DNA of 64,000 bases from JACDER01 sp963717765 (GTDB lineage: Bacteria > Actinomycetota > Thermoleophilia > Gaiellales > Gaiellaceae). The stretch spans positions 248,001 to 312,000 of the forward strand of contig CAVQWX010000003.1 in assembly GCA_963717765.1 (NCBI GenBank), written 5' to 3'. Made by a program: the position numbers and the translations under genes. The first letter of the stretch is position 1, and each line of letters opens with the position of its first letter. The notes under the pieces are model-generated. The model was not told where the DNA came from and searched no databases. It saw only the letters and a program-made list of their open reading frames with translations. Below, one piece after another: positions 49,840 through 58,315 of this stretch.

Positions 49840-51830
49840 CCGTAGACGATTACCGCGCCGAGGTCGCGCGTGTCCGAGGAGCCCTGGATGAGCTCGGCGG
49901 GTACGAAGGTCGGCTCGACGGTCGTCACGAGCGTGAACGCCGGCGGCGGGGCGGCCACGTCAAGGGTGAGCGTCTCACACTGCGCGCCGGTCCCGCGTGC
50001 GCGGACGCTGCCGCCGATCGAGGCCGTCACGTGCCAGTTGCCAGGGATGGTGCATGCGCCTGTGCGCGAAAGAGTCAGATGCAGCGTGTGTGCGTTGCCG
50101 TCGTAGACGTGGAAGGTGCTGCGCGCGCCCATCCAGCCGTCCGTGTACACGCCGATCGCCGCGGAGTGGAGTCGCGTGCCCTCGTACGCGCGCCAGCGTT
50201 CGCCCTCGCCGACCTCTGCGCCGCTGCCCGTGATGCCCTGGTCGGCGACGAGGAAGTCGATGCCGTCCGGAACCGGCAGCGCTCCGTCCCGCCGCGGCTT
50301 CACGAGGAGGATGTCCCCGGTGGCCGGGATGCCGTGGTATGAGCGGAGGGGCCCGCTCGCACCCGGCGTGCCGTCGAGGGTTCGCATCTCGACGAGCGAC
50401 CGGTTCCAGAAAGACTGCAGCCATATGTCCGTCGGTTGCAGGATCTTCTGGCCGACATAGACAGCGGAACGGCCGCCGGTCGCCTCGTCGATCCACTCGA
50501 ACGGCCGCGGAATCGTCCGCGCCAGTTGAGCCGCGTAGTCGGCGGAGCGGTGCGAGGCGTAGATCTCACTCCCGAGGCTCCAGGCGAGAACCAGCGCGCA
50601 GGCGCCCGCGATCACCGCCGCTCCACGCTGGAGAACGACGACGGCTGCGAGGACGGTGACGCCGGCGAGCAGCCCGTGGAGCGCGCCACCGCTCAGACCG
50701 AGGCCGCCGATCGCCTCGAGGCTCGGTGCGTCGGAGGCCGGCGTCCCGCCGAAGTGGAGCGGAACGGTCACGACGAGCCAGAGGACGATCGCGGTAGCGG
50801 CGGCGAGCGCCAAGGGCTCGACTGCCTGGCGCGACAGCCAGACCGCGGTGGCGGCAAGCAGCAGTGGCACGAGGTAGATGAGGTTCCGCTCCTCGATCGG
50901 ATTCGACAGCGGGCCGAAGTAGACGCCCTTCGCTGCCGTGTAGAGCAGAAAGCCGGCCACGGCAGAGACGAACAGGCAGACGAAGGCGCGCCGCGCCGGC
51001 GACGGGCGCTCCCCGCGCGGCCGTACGAGCGCCGCGAGGCCCGCCACCGCGGGGAGGACGGCAAGCCCGATGACGACAGAGGCAGCGCCCGAGCGGGCGT
51101 AGGAGATCATCGCGCGTGGATTCCCGATCGCGACGGACCACGTCGTCGAGACGTGGCGCAGCGCCCACGCGAGAAGCGCAAGCACGGCGGCCGTCCCAAG
51201 CGCCGCCAGGCCCCAGCGCCTCCAGGAACGTCCGAGCCACGGGACGGCGACGAAGGCGAGCGCCGCGACCGCGGCTGCGGCCGGGATCACCGCCAGCTCC
51301 TTCCGCACGACCGGCGCGATGATCACGGCGGCGGAGGCGGCCACGATCCAGGCGCGCGATGGCGCGGACAGCGCCTTGACGACCAGCGCGAAGCACAGGA
51401 CGGCGTAGGGGTAGGCGAGCGTCTCGGTCATGAGGCTCGACGAGAAACTGAGCGCCGGCACCGCGACGGTCGCCGCGGCGGTGAAGAGCGCCACCGGCCG
51501 CGGCGCCGCCAGTATCCGCGCCAGCCAGTATGCGGGGAAGACGGCCGCCGTCATCACGAGCACACCGATCGTCTTCGAGGCCCAGTAGGCGGTGTGGACG
51601 CTGTCGGCGAGCCAGGCGGGCGCGATCATGAACGGATATAGCCCGTCGAAGTGAAAGGGCTTGCCGCCGGGAGGCGTTCCCAGCTCGGCGATCCGTTGCG
51701 CGTTCGTGGAGTAGTCGAGCTCGTCGAAGAAGATCCACGGCGAGTGGTGGAGAAGCGCCTCGGCGATGTAGACCGCGGCGAGCGCCACGAAGATGCCGGC
51801 GAGCGCGAGCCGGCTGTGCCGGAAGCTCAC
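49836..51830 (-). CDS. GT39-like polytopic membrane glycosyltransferase
   Basis: 664 residues, GTG start in a GTGA overlap with the gene upstream. About 11 membrane segments in the first 460 residues. FFDELDYSTNAQRIAE after the first helix is the acidic DE-type site of PMT/ArnT-like (GT-C) transferases that use polyprenyl-phosphate sugars. The last 200 residues form a soluble beta-rich exported domain (WRAYEGTRLHSAAIG; STFHVYDGNAHTLHLTLS). It probably adds side-branch sugars outside the membrane, using a donor from a GT2 such as 32049. A long same-frame extension upstream of 51830 was rejected because it is antisense to the fusion gene. Confidence 0.72.
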   Translation of the reverse strand: MSFRHSRLALAGIFVALAAVYIAEALLHHSPWIFFDELDYSTNAQRIAELGTPPGGKPFHFDGLYPFMIAPAWLADSVHTAYWASKTIGVLVMTAAVFPAYWLARILAAPRPVALFTAAATVAVPALSFSSSLMTETLAYPYAVLCFALVVKALSAPSRAWIVAASAAVIIAPVVRKELAVIPAAAAVAALAFVAVPWLGRSWRRWGLAALGTAAVLALLAWALRHVSTTWSVAIGNPRAMISYARSGAASVVIGLAVLPAVAGLAALVRPRGERPSPARRAFVCLFVSAVAGFLLYTAAKGVYFGPLSNPIEERNLIYLVPLLLAATAVWLSRQAVEPLALAAATAIVLWLVVTVPLHFGGTPASDAPSLEAIGGLGLSGGALHGLLAGVTVLAAVVVLQRGAAVIAGACALVLAWSLGSEIYASHRSADYAAQLARTIPRPFEWIDEATGGRSAVYVGQKILQPTDIWLQSFWNRSLVEMRTLDGTPGASGPLRSYHGIPATGDILLVKPRRDGALPVPDGIDFLVADQGITGSGAEVGEGERWRAYEGTRLHSAAIGVYTDGWMGARSTFHVYDGNAHTLHLTLSRTGACTIPGNWHVTASIGGSVRARGTGAQCETLTLDVAAPPPAFTLVTTVEPTFVPAELIQGSSDTRDLGAVIVYG

Positions 51831-53605
51831 TCCGAGACTTGCCCGAGGACGACCGCGGGATCGAGGTCGATCTGGCGGCGGACGAACGAGCACGCGATCC
51901 CCGCCCGTTCGCAGCCGGCGACGACGAAGTCGAGGCGCTCGCGCGCTGCGTCGGGAATCGTCACGAACACGACGTCCGGCTCGCGTCGCGCGAGCACGGC
52001 GTCGATCTCGGCCGCGGATCCCAGGATCTGGACGCCGTGTACGCGCCGGTGGCGCAAGCGCGGATCGTCGTCGATGAAGCCGATCACCTGCTGTCCCGGC
52101 GTCTCGCGCAACTCCCGCAGGAGGCTCCGTCCGCCGCGCCCGGCGCCCACGATCAGCGCGCGCCGCCGCTCCTCCGGCCGCGCCAGCGTGCCGAGCGCCG
52201 GAGAGATCGCGCGCTCGGCCAGCCGCGACGAGCCGATCAGGAGCGTGCACAGGATCGCGTCGATCACGAAGACGCTGCGCGAGTAGGTCTCGAAGCTGCG
52301 GGCCTGCGAGAAGTAGAGGAAGAGCGCGGCGATTCCCTCCGAGACGAAGACGGCGATCGGGATGCGGATCGCGTCCCGGGCGCTCATGAAGCGCCAGACG
52401 CTCGAATACATCCCCGTCAGGATGAACACGGCGTAGCGTGCGGCCAGGAGCACCGGCAGCGCCGCCAGGAACAGGTGGCGCTGGTTCGGCGGCCCGGCGC
52501 CCTCGAAGCGCAGCAGATATGCGCACGCGAAGGCGGCGGTGATCAGCGCGCCGTCGACGAGCATCTCCACGAGGCGTCCCCGGTGCAGGCCGGTCGGCCC
52601 GAAGTCGCCCAGGAAGCCGGCGAGCTGGACGAGCACCGCGAAGGAGATGAGGACGCCGATCAGCGTCACGTACGAGTTGTTCGCGGCGTTGTACGCGAGG
52701 CTCGTGGCCCCGAGCGCGGCGGCGACGAGGGCGAGCAGCACGAGCGTCCGCTTCTCGGACAATCCGGTGTAGACGAGCCGATGGCTCGTGTGGTCGCGGC
52801 CGCCGACGTGGATCGGGCGGCGCTCGAGCAGGCGGACGACCGTGACGAGCGCGGTGTCGAGGATCGGGACGGCGAGCACGAGGATCGGCAGGAGCACGGT
52901 TGCGAGCGACGGCGCGGCCGCCTTCCAGCTGGACGCGAGCGCGATCGTGGCCAGCGAGAAGCCGAGGACCTGGCTGCCCGAGTCGCCGAGGAACACCGCC
53001 GCGGGCTTGCGGCGGCGGACGTTGAAGGGGAGAAAGCCGGCGCAGGCGAAGGCGACGCTCAGCGAGAGGACGAGCACGAGGTCGTTCGAGTGCGCCGTGA
53101 CCGCGTCGATGGCGAAGTAGGCGCACGCGATCCCGGCGAGCGTCGCGGCGATCCCGTCCATGTTGTCCAGCAGGTTGAACGCGTTCGTCATTCCGATGAG
53201 CCAGACGACCGCGATGGGCACCGCGATCCAGTCGGTCTTCACCAGCTCGACCGTGAGGCCGTTGGTGAGAACGATCGTCGCCGCGCCTCCCTGAGCCGCC
53301 AGCTTCGCCAGCGCCGGCAACCCGAACGCATCGTCGAGCAGGCCGACCGCGAACAGAAGCCCCGCGCCGCCGATGATCGCGAGCAGGGTGTCACTCCCGC
53401 CGACCGCGCCCACCGCGATGGCGAGGCCGACGCCGGCGAGAATCCCCGCGAACACCCCGATCCCCCCAAGTGCAGGGGTTTCCTGCTTGTGCCAGCGCTC
53501 CTTCGAGGGCTTGGCGGACAGGCGGGAGGCCAGCGGCGTTCGCAGGGCGATCCAGATCACGGCCGCGCAGACCGGAAACGCGATCGCTGAGACGAGCGCG
53601 CTCAT
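51827..53605 (-). CDS. WecA/MraY-type phosphosugar transferase fused to WbaP-like membrane and Rossmann domains
   Basis: 592 residues, ATG start. Residues 1-330 are a polytopic GlcNAc-1-phosphate transferase: LLDDAFG (Asp91-92), AFNLLDNMDG (Asp147, Asp150), FLGDSGS (Asp208) and DHTSHR (271-276) are all present. Residues 345-465 add about four more membrane helices, and 480-590 a Rossmann domain (ALIVGAGRGGRSLL; VIGFIDDDP), as in the N-terminal half of WbaP/CapD proteins, but with no sugar-transferase or dehydratase domain after it. So the regulatory half of one initiator is fused to the catalytic part of another. Predicted to start a glycan on undecaprenyl phosphate. Confidence 0.82.
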   Translation of the reverse strand: MSALVSAIAFPVCAAVIWIALRTPLASRLSAKPSKERWHKQETPALGGIGVFAGILAGVGLAIAVGAVGGSDTLLAIIGGAGLLFAVGLLDDAFGLPALAKLAAQGGAATIVLTNGLTVELVKTDWIAVPIAVVWLIGMTNAFNLLDNMDGIAATLAGIACAYFAIDAVTAHSNDLVLVLSLSVAFACAGFLPFNVRRRKPAAVFLGDSGSQVLGFSLATIALASSWKAAAPSLATVLLPILVLAVPILDTALVTVVRLLERRPIHVGGRDHTSHRLVYTGLSEKRTLVLLALVAAALGATSLAYNAANNSYVTLIGVLISFAVLVQLAGFLGDFGPTGLHRGRLVEMLVDGALITAAFACAYLLRFEGAGPPNQRHLFLAALPVLLAARYAVFILTGMYSSVWRFMSARDAIRIPIAVFVSEGIAALFLYFSQARSFETYSRSVFVIDAILCTLLIGSSRLAERAISPALGTLARPEERRRALIVGAGRGGRSLLRELRETPGQQVIGFIDDDPRLRHRRVHGVQILGSAAEIDAVLARREPDVVFVTIPDAARERLDFVVAGCERAGIACSFVRRQIDLDPAVVLGQVSE

Positions 53606-53622
53606 CGCCTGGGTATTACACC

Positions 53623-53628
53623 TAGAGT
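53623..53628 (+). promoter_or_regulatory. Probable -10 hexamer for the ABC permease gene
   Basis: TAGAGT, 9 nt before the ATG at 53638. Confidence 0.4.
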
Positions 53629-53637
53629 CTGTTAGGG

Positions 53638-54447
53638 ATGTCGGTGTACGCGGAGATCCTCCAGCATCGCGAGCTGTTCGCGAACCTGTTCCGCCGCGAC
53701 TTTCGCGCGAAATACAAGGGGTCGTTTCTCGGCGTCCTCTGGTCGCTGGTCAACCCGCTCGTCCTCGTCGGGATCTACACGCTCGTGTTCTCGGTGCTCT
53801 TCCCCGTCTCGAGGGTCCACCATTTCCCGCTGTATCTCCTTTCCGGCCTGTCGGTCTGGGTGTTCCTGTCGGGGGCGCTTGCGACCTCCACCCGGTCGCT
53901 CGTGGACAACGCCAACCTGATCAAGAAGGTTCGCTTTCCGCGCCAACTCACGGCCTTCTCGACCGTGGCCGCGCATCTGATCGCGCTGGTCGCGATCCTG
54001 GTCATCCTCATCCCGGTGAACCTGATGGCCATCCCGGAGACGCGGGACACCATCTGGCTGACCATCCCGCTGATGATTCCGATCGTCGCGCTGGTGGCCG
54101 GGCTGTCGCTGGTAGTCGCGGCCGGGAACGTCCTCTTCCGCGACGTCGAGCACATCGTCGCGGCGCTCCTCCTGCCGTGGTTCTTCCTCACCCCGATCAT
54201 GTACTCGTTCGAGGCCGGAGGCCTTCTGAAGGGGTCGTTCGAAGAACACCACCACACGCTGATCCAGTTCCTCCACTACGGCAACCCGATCACGCCGCCG
54301 ATCGAGACGATTCACGACGTCCTCTTCTGGGGACAGCTGCCGCACTGGGGGGACGTCGTCTACACGCTCGGCGCCGCCGTGGTCGCGCTCGCGCTCGGTG
54401 CGTGGGTCTTCCGCCGCGTGGACGACCGGATCGCGGTCGAGCTCTAG
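53638..54447 (+). CDS. ABC-2 polysaccharide export permease (Wzm-like)
   Basis: 269 residues with six hydrophobic segments. FRRDFRAKYKGSFLGVLWSLVNPLVLVGIYTLVFSVLF is the signature of O-antigen/teichoic-acid export permeases (Wzm, TagG). RSLVDNANLIKKVRFPRQL and LTPIMYSF follow. It would form the membrane channel of an ABC exporter for a finished lipid-linked glycan. No ATPase is adjacent; the only Wzt-type ATPase is at 59206. Confidence 0.87.
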   Translation: MSVYAEILQHRELFANLFRRDFRAKYKGSFLGVLWSLVNPLVLVGIYTLVFSVLFPVSRVHHFPLYLLSGLSVWVFLSGALATSTRSLVDNANLIKKVRFPRQLTAFSTVAAHLIALVAILVILIPVNLMAIPETRDTIWLTIPLMIPIVALVAGLSLVVAAGNVLFRDVEHIVAALLLPWFFLTPIMYSFEAGGLLKGSFEEHHHTLIQFLHYGNPITPPIETIHDVLFWGQLPHWGDVVYTLGAAVVALALGAWVFRRVDDRIAVEL

Positions 54448-54983
54448 GGCTCGGGCGGCCACGGAACCCGCGCCGGCGTGAAGTCGCCGGGCCAGTCGCC
54501 GTAGGCCTCCTCCGGATCACCGGTCTCCTTTGCGGCGGAGGCGCCGTACTTGGCCGCGACTTCGCTCACGGGGTAGCGGAGGTCGACGTCGGGCCGCGCG
54601 CCGAGCATGAGGATCGCGCAGGGCCCGCTCCCGGCCCCGACGAGCACGTGGCGCGTGCCGGCGGGGCAGTGGAAGTAGTCCCATTGCCGCAGCGGCCGCT
54701 CCTCCTCCTCGACGACGAGCGTGCACTCGCCGGAGAGCACGAGGAACCCCTCCTGCACGCCTTCCGAGTGATAGAGCGCGTTCGGCTGGCCGGGCGGGAG
54801 GACGACGACGCGCACGCCGACGTTCTCGAACGGATGGTCCCGGGACTCGAGCGGGTAGGTGACGCCGCCCTTCTCCTCGTTCTGGACGGCGAGCGCGTCC
54901 GCGACATTGAGGACGAACCAGCCCCCCGACGTGACGTAGCGGCCGTACGGAGTCTCTTCCGAGCTTGCCTCGCCTACCGGCAT
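54444..54983 (-). CDS. Cupin-domain protein
   Basis: 179 residues. The cupin core is visible: VVVLPPGQPNALYHSEGVQEGFLVLSGECTLVVEEEERPLRQWDYFHCPAGTRHVLVGAGSGPC. His and Glu in HSEGVQEGF and His in TRHVLVG fit a metal-binding cupin. The substrate is unknown; sugar epimerase/isomerase or sensing roles are possible. A TAGGAT hexamer 6 nt upstream of the ATG lies against the end of the neighbouring methyltransferase gene, so it seems to have its own promoter. Confidence 0.72.
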   Translation of the reverse strand: MPVGEASSEETPYGRYVTSGGWFVLNVADALAVQNEEKGGVTYPLESRDHPFENVGVRVVVLPPGQPNALYHSEGVQEGFLVLSGECTLVVEEEERPLRQWDYFHCPAGTRHVLVGAGSGPCAILMLGARPDVDLRYPVSEVAAKYGASAAKETGDPEEAYGDWPGDFTPARVPWPPEP

Positions 54984-54985
54984 GA

Positions 54986-55924
54986 TCAGATCCTAGTCCC
55001 GGCCAGGCTGATGCCCTCGTAGCCGAGATCCTTGCCGTGGAGCGTGTGCGCGCGGAGGGTCGCGAGCGCGCTCCAGCTGCCGTCCTTGCCCAGCACCTTC
55101 CCGTTCGCCGGATAGAGCTCCTTCGGAACCACGCGGGCGCGCGCGAAGGCGGCGAGGTACGCCCAGACGGTGTGCGTGTGCTCGTTGATCCCGAGCGCCT
55201 TCTCGCCCTCCTGGGCGGGGGCCTGGTCGCTCCAGCCGAGCGGGCGCGTCCCCTCGTTCAGCGCGACCACGGCGCCGCGGCGTTTCGTGACGCGGGCCAT
55301 CTCCGAGACCATCTTCGGCAGGTCGAGGGCATGGTGGAGCGTGGCCACGCAGAAGGTGAGGTCGAAGGAGCCCGCGGCGAAGGGGAGATGCTCGCCGTCT
55401 GCCTGGACGCGCTCGTAGTGGCCCACGCGCTCGGCGAAGAACGCGCCACGGCCGATCCCGATGTTCTCGTCGGCCAGGACGTCGGTGGCCACGTACTCGC
55501 ACCCGCGCGGAACGAGATGCTGCGAGGCCCAGCTCTTGGCCGCGCCGACCTCGAGGACGCGCATCCCCGGACGTACCCACCGTGCGAGGAACCGCGAGAA
55601 CGAGTACTCGTTCGAGGCCCAGACGGGATCGTCCCAGCCGAGCTCGCGGCACACGTACGGGAGGTTCGTGTCGACCTCTTCCTCCGGCACGTACCAGTCT
55701 TCGCCCTTCGCCTTCTCCACCCAGCCTGCGATCTCGCGTTTCTTGTCGGCGATGCCCGGGAGGCGGTCGCTGAGCATGAGCGGCATCCCGTGCTCGACCG
55801 GATAGCTCTCGCCGCAGGAGAGACAGCGGAGGATTCCCTCGTCGAGCTCTTCGCTGAACTCGTCCGGCTCGATCGCTCCTCCGCAGACCGGGCAGCGGAG
55901 GATCGTCAGCAGCGCTTGCTTCAT
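54986..55924 (-). CDS. SAM-dependent methyltransferase with N-terminal zinc ribbon
   Basis: 312 residues, ATGA overlap with the upstream gene. The N-terminal 45 residues hold a Trm112-like zinc ribbon (ILRCPVCGGAI; LRCLSCGESYPV). After a helical linker comes the SAM domain: MRVLEVGAAKSWASQHLVPRGCEYVATDVL and FDLTFCVATLHHALDLPKMV. The design matches methyltransferases of lipid or sugar pathways with a fused ribbon. Probably part of the glycan locus, but the substrate is unknown. Confidence 0.78.
   Translation of the reverse strand: MKQALLTILRCPVCGGAIEPDEFSEELDEGILRCLSCGESYPVEHGMPLMLSDRLPGIADKKREIAGWVEKAKGEDWYVPEEEVDTNLPYVCRELGWDDPVWASNEYSFSRFLARWVRPGMRVLEVGAAKSWASQHLVPRGCEYVATDVLADENIGIGRGAFFAERVGHYERVQADGEHLPFAAGSFDLTFCVATLHHALDLPKMVSEMARVTKRRGAVVALNEGTRPLGWSDQAPAQEGEKALGINEHTHTVWAYLAAFARARVVPKELYPANGKVLGKDGSWSALATLRAHTLHGKDLGYEGISLAGTRI
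54990..54995 (-). promoter_or_regulatory. Probable -10 hexamer for the cupin gene
   Basis: On the minus strand reads TAGGAT, 6 nt before the ATG at 54983; lies inside the last codons of the preceding methyltransferase gene. Confidence 0.45.
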
Positions 55925-56784
55925 AGCTCGAGCGCTTCGACCAGCACCGGCAGCCGAAGCCGCGCGTCGTAGATCCACGGCCGGCCGGGCGAGCGCAGGG
56001 CCGGGAGCCCCGCGACGTCCTCCCACGAAGCGCCGTGCTCGCGGACGATCGAGGGGCAGAGGAGCGGGTGGGGGAAGGCCGGGTTTCGTCCTCCGGTGGG
56101 CGCCCATGGCGCGAGCGCGGCCGCAGCTTTCCTGCGCGCGCGGAGCCCGCCGACCGGTTCAACAGAGCCGCCGACGTATGCGAAGCCCTCGCTGTGCGCA
56201 TCGAGCAGCCGACGCGACCAGTCGGGTGCCGGGAGGCAGCCGGGCACGAGATGGGCGAACGCCTCCGCCTCGTCGTCCTCGACCAGCGGCTCCTCCTGTG
56301 CCTCGAGCGCGGCGAGCGTGCGGGGGAGCAGCTCCTCGTTGCCGTCGCTGATGCGAACGGCGAGCGCGCGGCGCGCCAGGCGGGGAGCGACCTCTGCCTC
56401 GACCTCGAGCGGGCTGTTGCCGAGCTCGGAGAACCAGCTGCGGCCCTCGGAGACGAGGTCCAGCGACAGCCGGTAACGGCCCGGCGGCATCGGCGCCATC
56501 ACCGCGAACCACATCTCCGTCCGTGCTGCGGGCGGGACGCGTTCCCGGACGGGGCTGAAGATGCCGCCCCACACGATCGGATTTCCGAGCGGGTCGAGCC
56601 AGTGATACGAGACGCTGATGTGGCCCTCCCCTTCCGGCTCCCAGGCGGCGGAGCCTGCGTTCTCGAGCTCCGCGCGCGCGTGCACGGTCGCGCCTGCGCG
56701 CAGCGGAGGGAGGTCGTACCAGAGCCAGCGCGCGGCCAGCGGGCCGCTCGCGACGGGTCGTGCAGGGACGATCGTGGGAGGCAC
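55921..56784 (-). CDS. Ig-like domain protein with degenerate second domain
   Basis: 287 residues, GTG start. Residues 1-135 look like an immunoglobulin-type beta sandwich (VHARAELENAGSAAWEPEGEGHISVSYHWLDPLGNPI; MPPGRYRLSLDLVSEGRSWFSELG), resembling the C-terminal carbohydrate-recognition domains of Wzt ATPases. The remainder (LAVRISDGNEELLPRTLAALEAQEEPLVEDDEAEAFAHLVPGCLPAPDW) hints at a degraded GT2 domain, with no intact catalytic motif. No signal peptide. It may bind the glycan end inside the cell. Coupled to the zinc-ribbon methyltransferase. Confidence 0.5.
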   Translation of the reverse strand: MPPTIVPARPVASGPLAARWLWYDLPPLRAGATVHARAELENAGSAAWEPEGEGHISVSYHWLDPLGNPIVWGGIFSPVRERVPPAARTEMWFAVMAPMPPGRYRLSLDLVSEGRSWFSELGNSPLEVEAEVAPRLARRALAVRISDGNEELLPRTLAALEAQEEPLVEDDEAEAFAHLVPGCLPAPDWSRRLLDAHSEGFAYVGGSVEPVGGLRARRKAAAALAPWAPTGGRNPAFPHPLLCPSIVREHGASWEDVAGLPALRSPGRPWIYDARLRLPVLVEALEL

Positions 56785-56789
56785 GAGGC

Positions 56790-56796
56790 TAGTCTA
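56790..56796. promoter_or_regulatory. Overlapping divergent -10 elements
   Basis: TAGTCTA. Plus strand TAGTCT (56790-56795) ends 6 nt before the hemE GTG; minus strand TAGACT (56796-56791) ends 6 nt before the GTG at 56784. Two leaderless promoters share one site. Confidence 0.5.
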
Positions 56797-56801
56797 GAGC
56801 C

Positions 56802-57836
56802 GTGTCTGAGCCGCTCCTCGTGCGCGCTTGCCGGCTCGAGCCGGTGGAGCGCACCCCGGTCTGGTTCATGCGCCAGGCGGGCCGCTCGCTCCCGGAATAC
56901 CGGGAGTTGCGGAAGCAGTTCAACCTCTTCGAGGTCTGCCGGAGGCCGGAGCTGTGCGCGGAGGTGACGCTCCAGCCGGTGCGCAGGCACGGTGTCGATG
57001 CGGCCGTCATGTTCGCCGACATCATGCTGCCGGTGCTGGGGATGGGCATCGACGTCGAGCTCGTCGAGTCGGTCGGGCCGGTGATCGCGGAGCCGGTGCG
57101 GACCGCCGCCGACGTCGAGCGTCTCCGCGTGCCCGATCCCCACGAGTCGGTCCCGTTCATCCTCGAGGCCGTCCGGCTCGTGCGAGCCGAGCTGGAGCCG
57201 GAGCGGGCCCTCGTGGGCTTCTGCGGAGGGCCGTTCACGGTCGCCGGCTACTTGATCGAGGGGAAGCCGACCCGTGACTTCGTGCGCGTTAAGACGATGA
57301 TGTACCGCGAGCCCGCGGTCTGGCACGCCCTGATGGAGAAGCTGACCCAGACGTCCGTCGCGTACGTGCGGGCGAAGGTCGAGGCGGGCGCAGACGTCAT
57401 CCAGGTCTTCGACTCGTGGGTCGGCGCGCTTTCTCCCGCGGACTACGAGGAGTTCGTCGCGCGGTACTCGGCGCGGATCCTGGCATCCGTCGACGTGCCG
57501 ACCATCCATTTCGGGACCGGGACTGCCTCCTTGCTGCGGCTGATGGCGGAGGCCGGAGGCGACGTGATCGGCGTCGACTGGCGGATTCCGCTGGACGAAG
57601 GGTGGGCGCTCGTGGGCGAGGATCGCGGCGTGCAGGGGAACCTCGACCCTGCCCTTGTCCTCGGGCCCTGGGAGCGGATCGAGGCCGGCGTCTTCGACGT
57701 TCTCACCCGCGCCGCCGGTCGGCCCGGGCACGTCTTCAACTTGGGGCACGGAGTGTTGCCGGACACCGATCCCGGTGTGTTGCGCCGCCTGGTCGAGCTC
57801 GTGCACCAACGCACGGCCGCGGAGGTCGCGGCATGA
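56802..57836 (+). CDS. hemE: Uroporphyrinogen decarboxylase
   Basis: 344 residues, GTG start. RTPVWFMRQAGRSLPEYRELR is the N-terminal signature with the substrate-binding Arg residues; MFADIMLPVLGMGIDVELVESVGP, GFCGGPFTVAGYLIEG and VIQVFDSWVGALSP follow; FNLGHGVLPDTDP closes the protein. It decarboxylates uroporphyrinogen III to coproporphyrinogen III in the cytoplasm. Length is normal. A divergent promoter precedes it and a GNAT-like gene overlaps its stop; hemH is the next intact gene. Confidence 0.96.
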   Translation: MSEPLLVRACRLEPVERTPVWFMRQAGRSLPEYRELRKQFNLFEVCRRPELCAEVTLQPVRRHGVDAAVMFADIMLPVLGMGIDVELVESVGPVIAEPVRTAADVERLRVPDPHESVPFILEAVRLVRAELEPERALVGFCGGPFTVAGYLIEGKPTRDFVRVKTMMYREPAVWHALMEKLTQTSVAYVRAKVEAGADVIQVFDSWVGALSPADYEEFVARYSARILASVDVPTIHFGTGTASLLRLMAEAGGDVIGVDWRIPLDEGWALVGEDRGVQGNLDPALVLGPWERIEAGVFDVLTRAAGRPGHVFNLGHGVLPDTDPGVLRRLVELVHQRTAAEVAA

Positions 57837-58240
57837 AGGTGATCGAGACAGAGCGCCTGCTGCTCGAGCCTCTCAGCGAGTCGTGCCTCGAGGAATTCGT
57901 TTCTCTCACAGCCGATGCCGAGACGCTGCGTTACCGGAGCCCGCTCGGGGCGTTTCCGCGCGAGGTGTCGGAGAGCCGGTTCGCTCTGTCGGTCGAGCGC
58001 ATTCGCGAGCACGGCTTCGGCAAGCGCCGGGTGGTTTCGAAGGAGAGCGGCTCAGGACTCGGCTTCACCGACACGAAGTACTTGGGGTGGAGCTGCGCCG
58101 AGGTCTCTCCCGGCGAGGTCGAGATCGGGTGGATGCTCACTCGCTCGATGTGGGGCAGGGGGTACGGGACAGAGGCGGGGCGTGCCGTCCGAGATGAAGC
58201 GTTCGAGCGGCGCCATCTCGCTGGGAGCACCTGCGGGTGA
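57833..58240 (+). pseudogene. Truncated GNAT (RimJ/RimL-type) acetyltransferase
   Basis: 135 residues, ATGA overlap with hemE. IETERLLLEPLSESCLEEFVSL, GEVEIGWMLTRSMWGRGYGTEAGRAVRDEAFE is the GNAT core with the acetyl-CoA loop (RGYGTEA). The protein stops soon after (RRHLAGSTCG), where family members continue for another 40-50 residues with the N-x-S-x3-L-E-K-x-G-F region. No other frame restores that region, so the gene is probably a 3'-truncated remnant rather than a simple frameshift. Confidence 0.6.
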
Positions 58241-58315
58241 GCGGGGCCACCATCCTCCACCCCACTGCGAGCATATCGCCGAAATTCGTACGCGTGGGTG
58301 GAGACTCTGCGCCGA

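Noticed and set aside
51831..53126. Open frame upstream of the GT39-like gene on the minus strand that would lengthen it to about 1,100 residues
   Set aside because: The extension is an arginine/proline-rich shadow of the WecA fusion gene in another frame; the GTGA overlap at 51830 and the membrane-helix start fix the real beginning.
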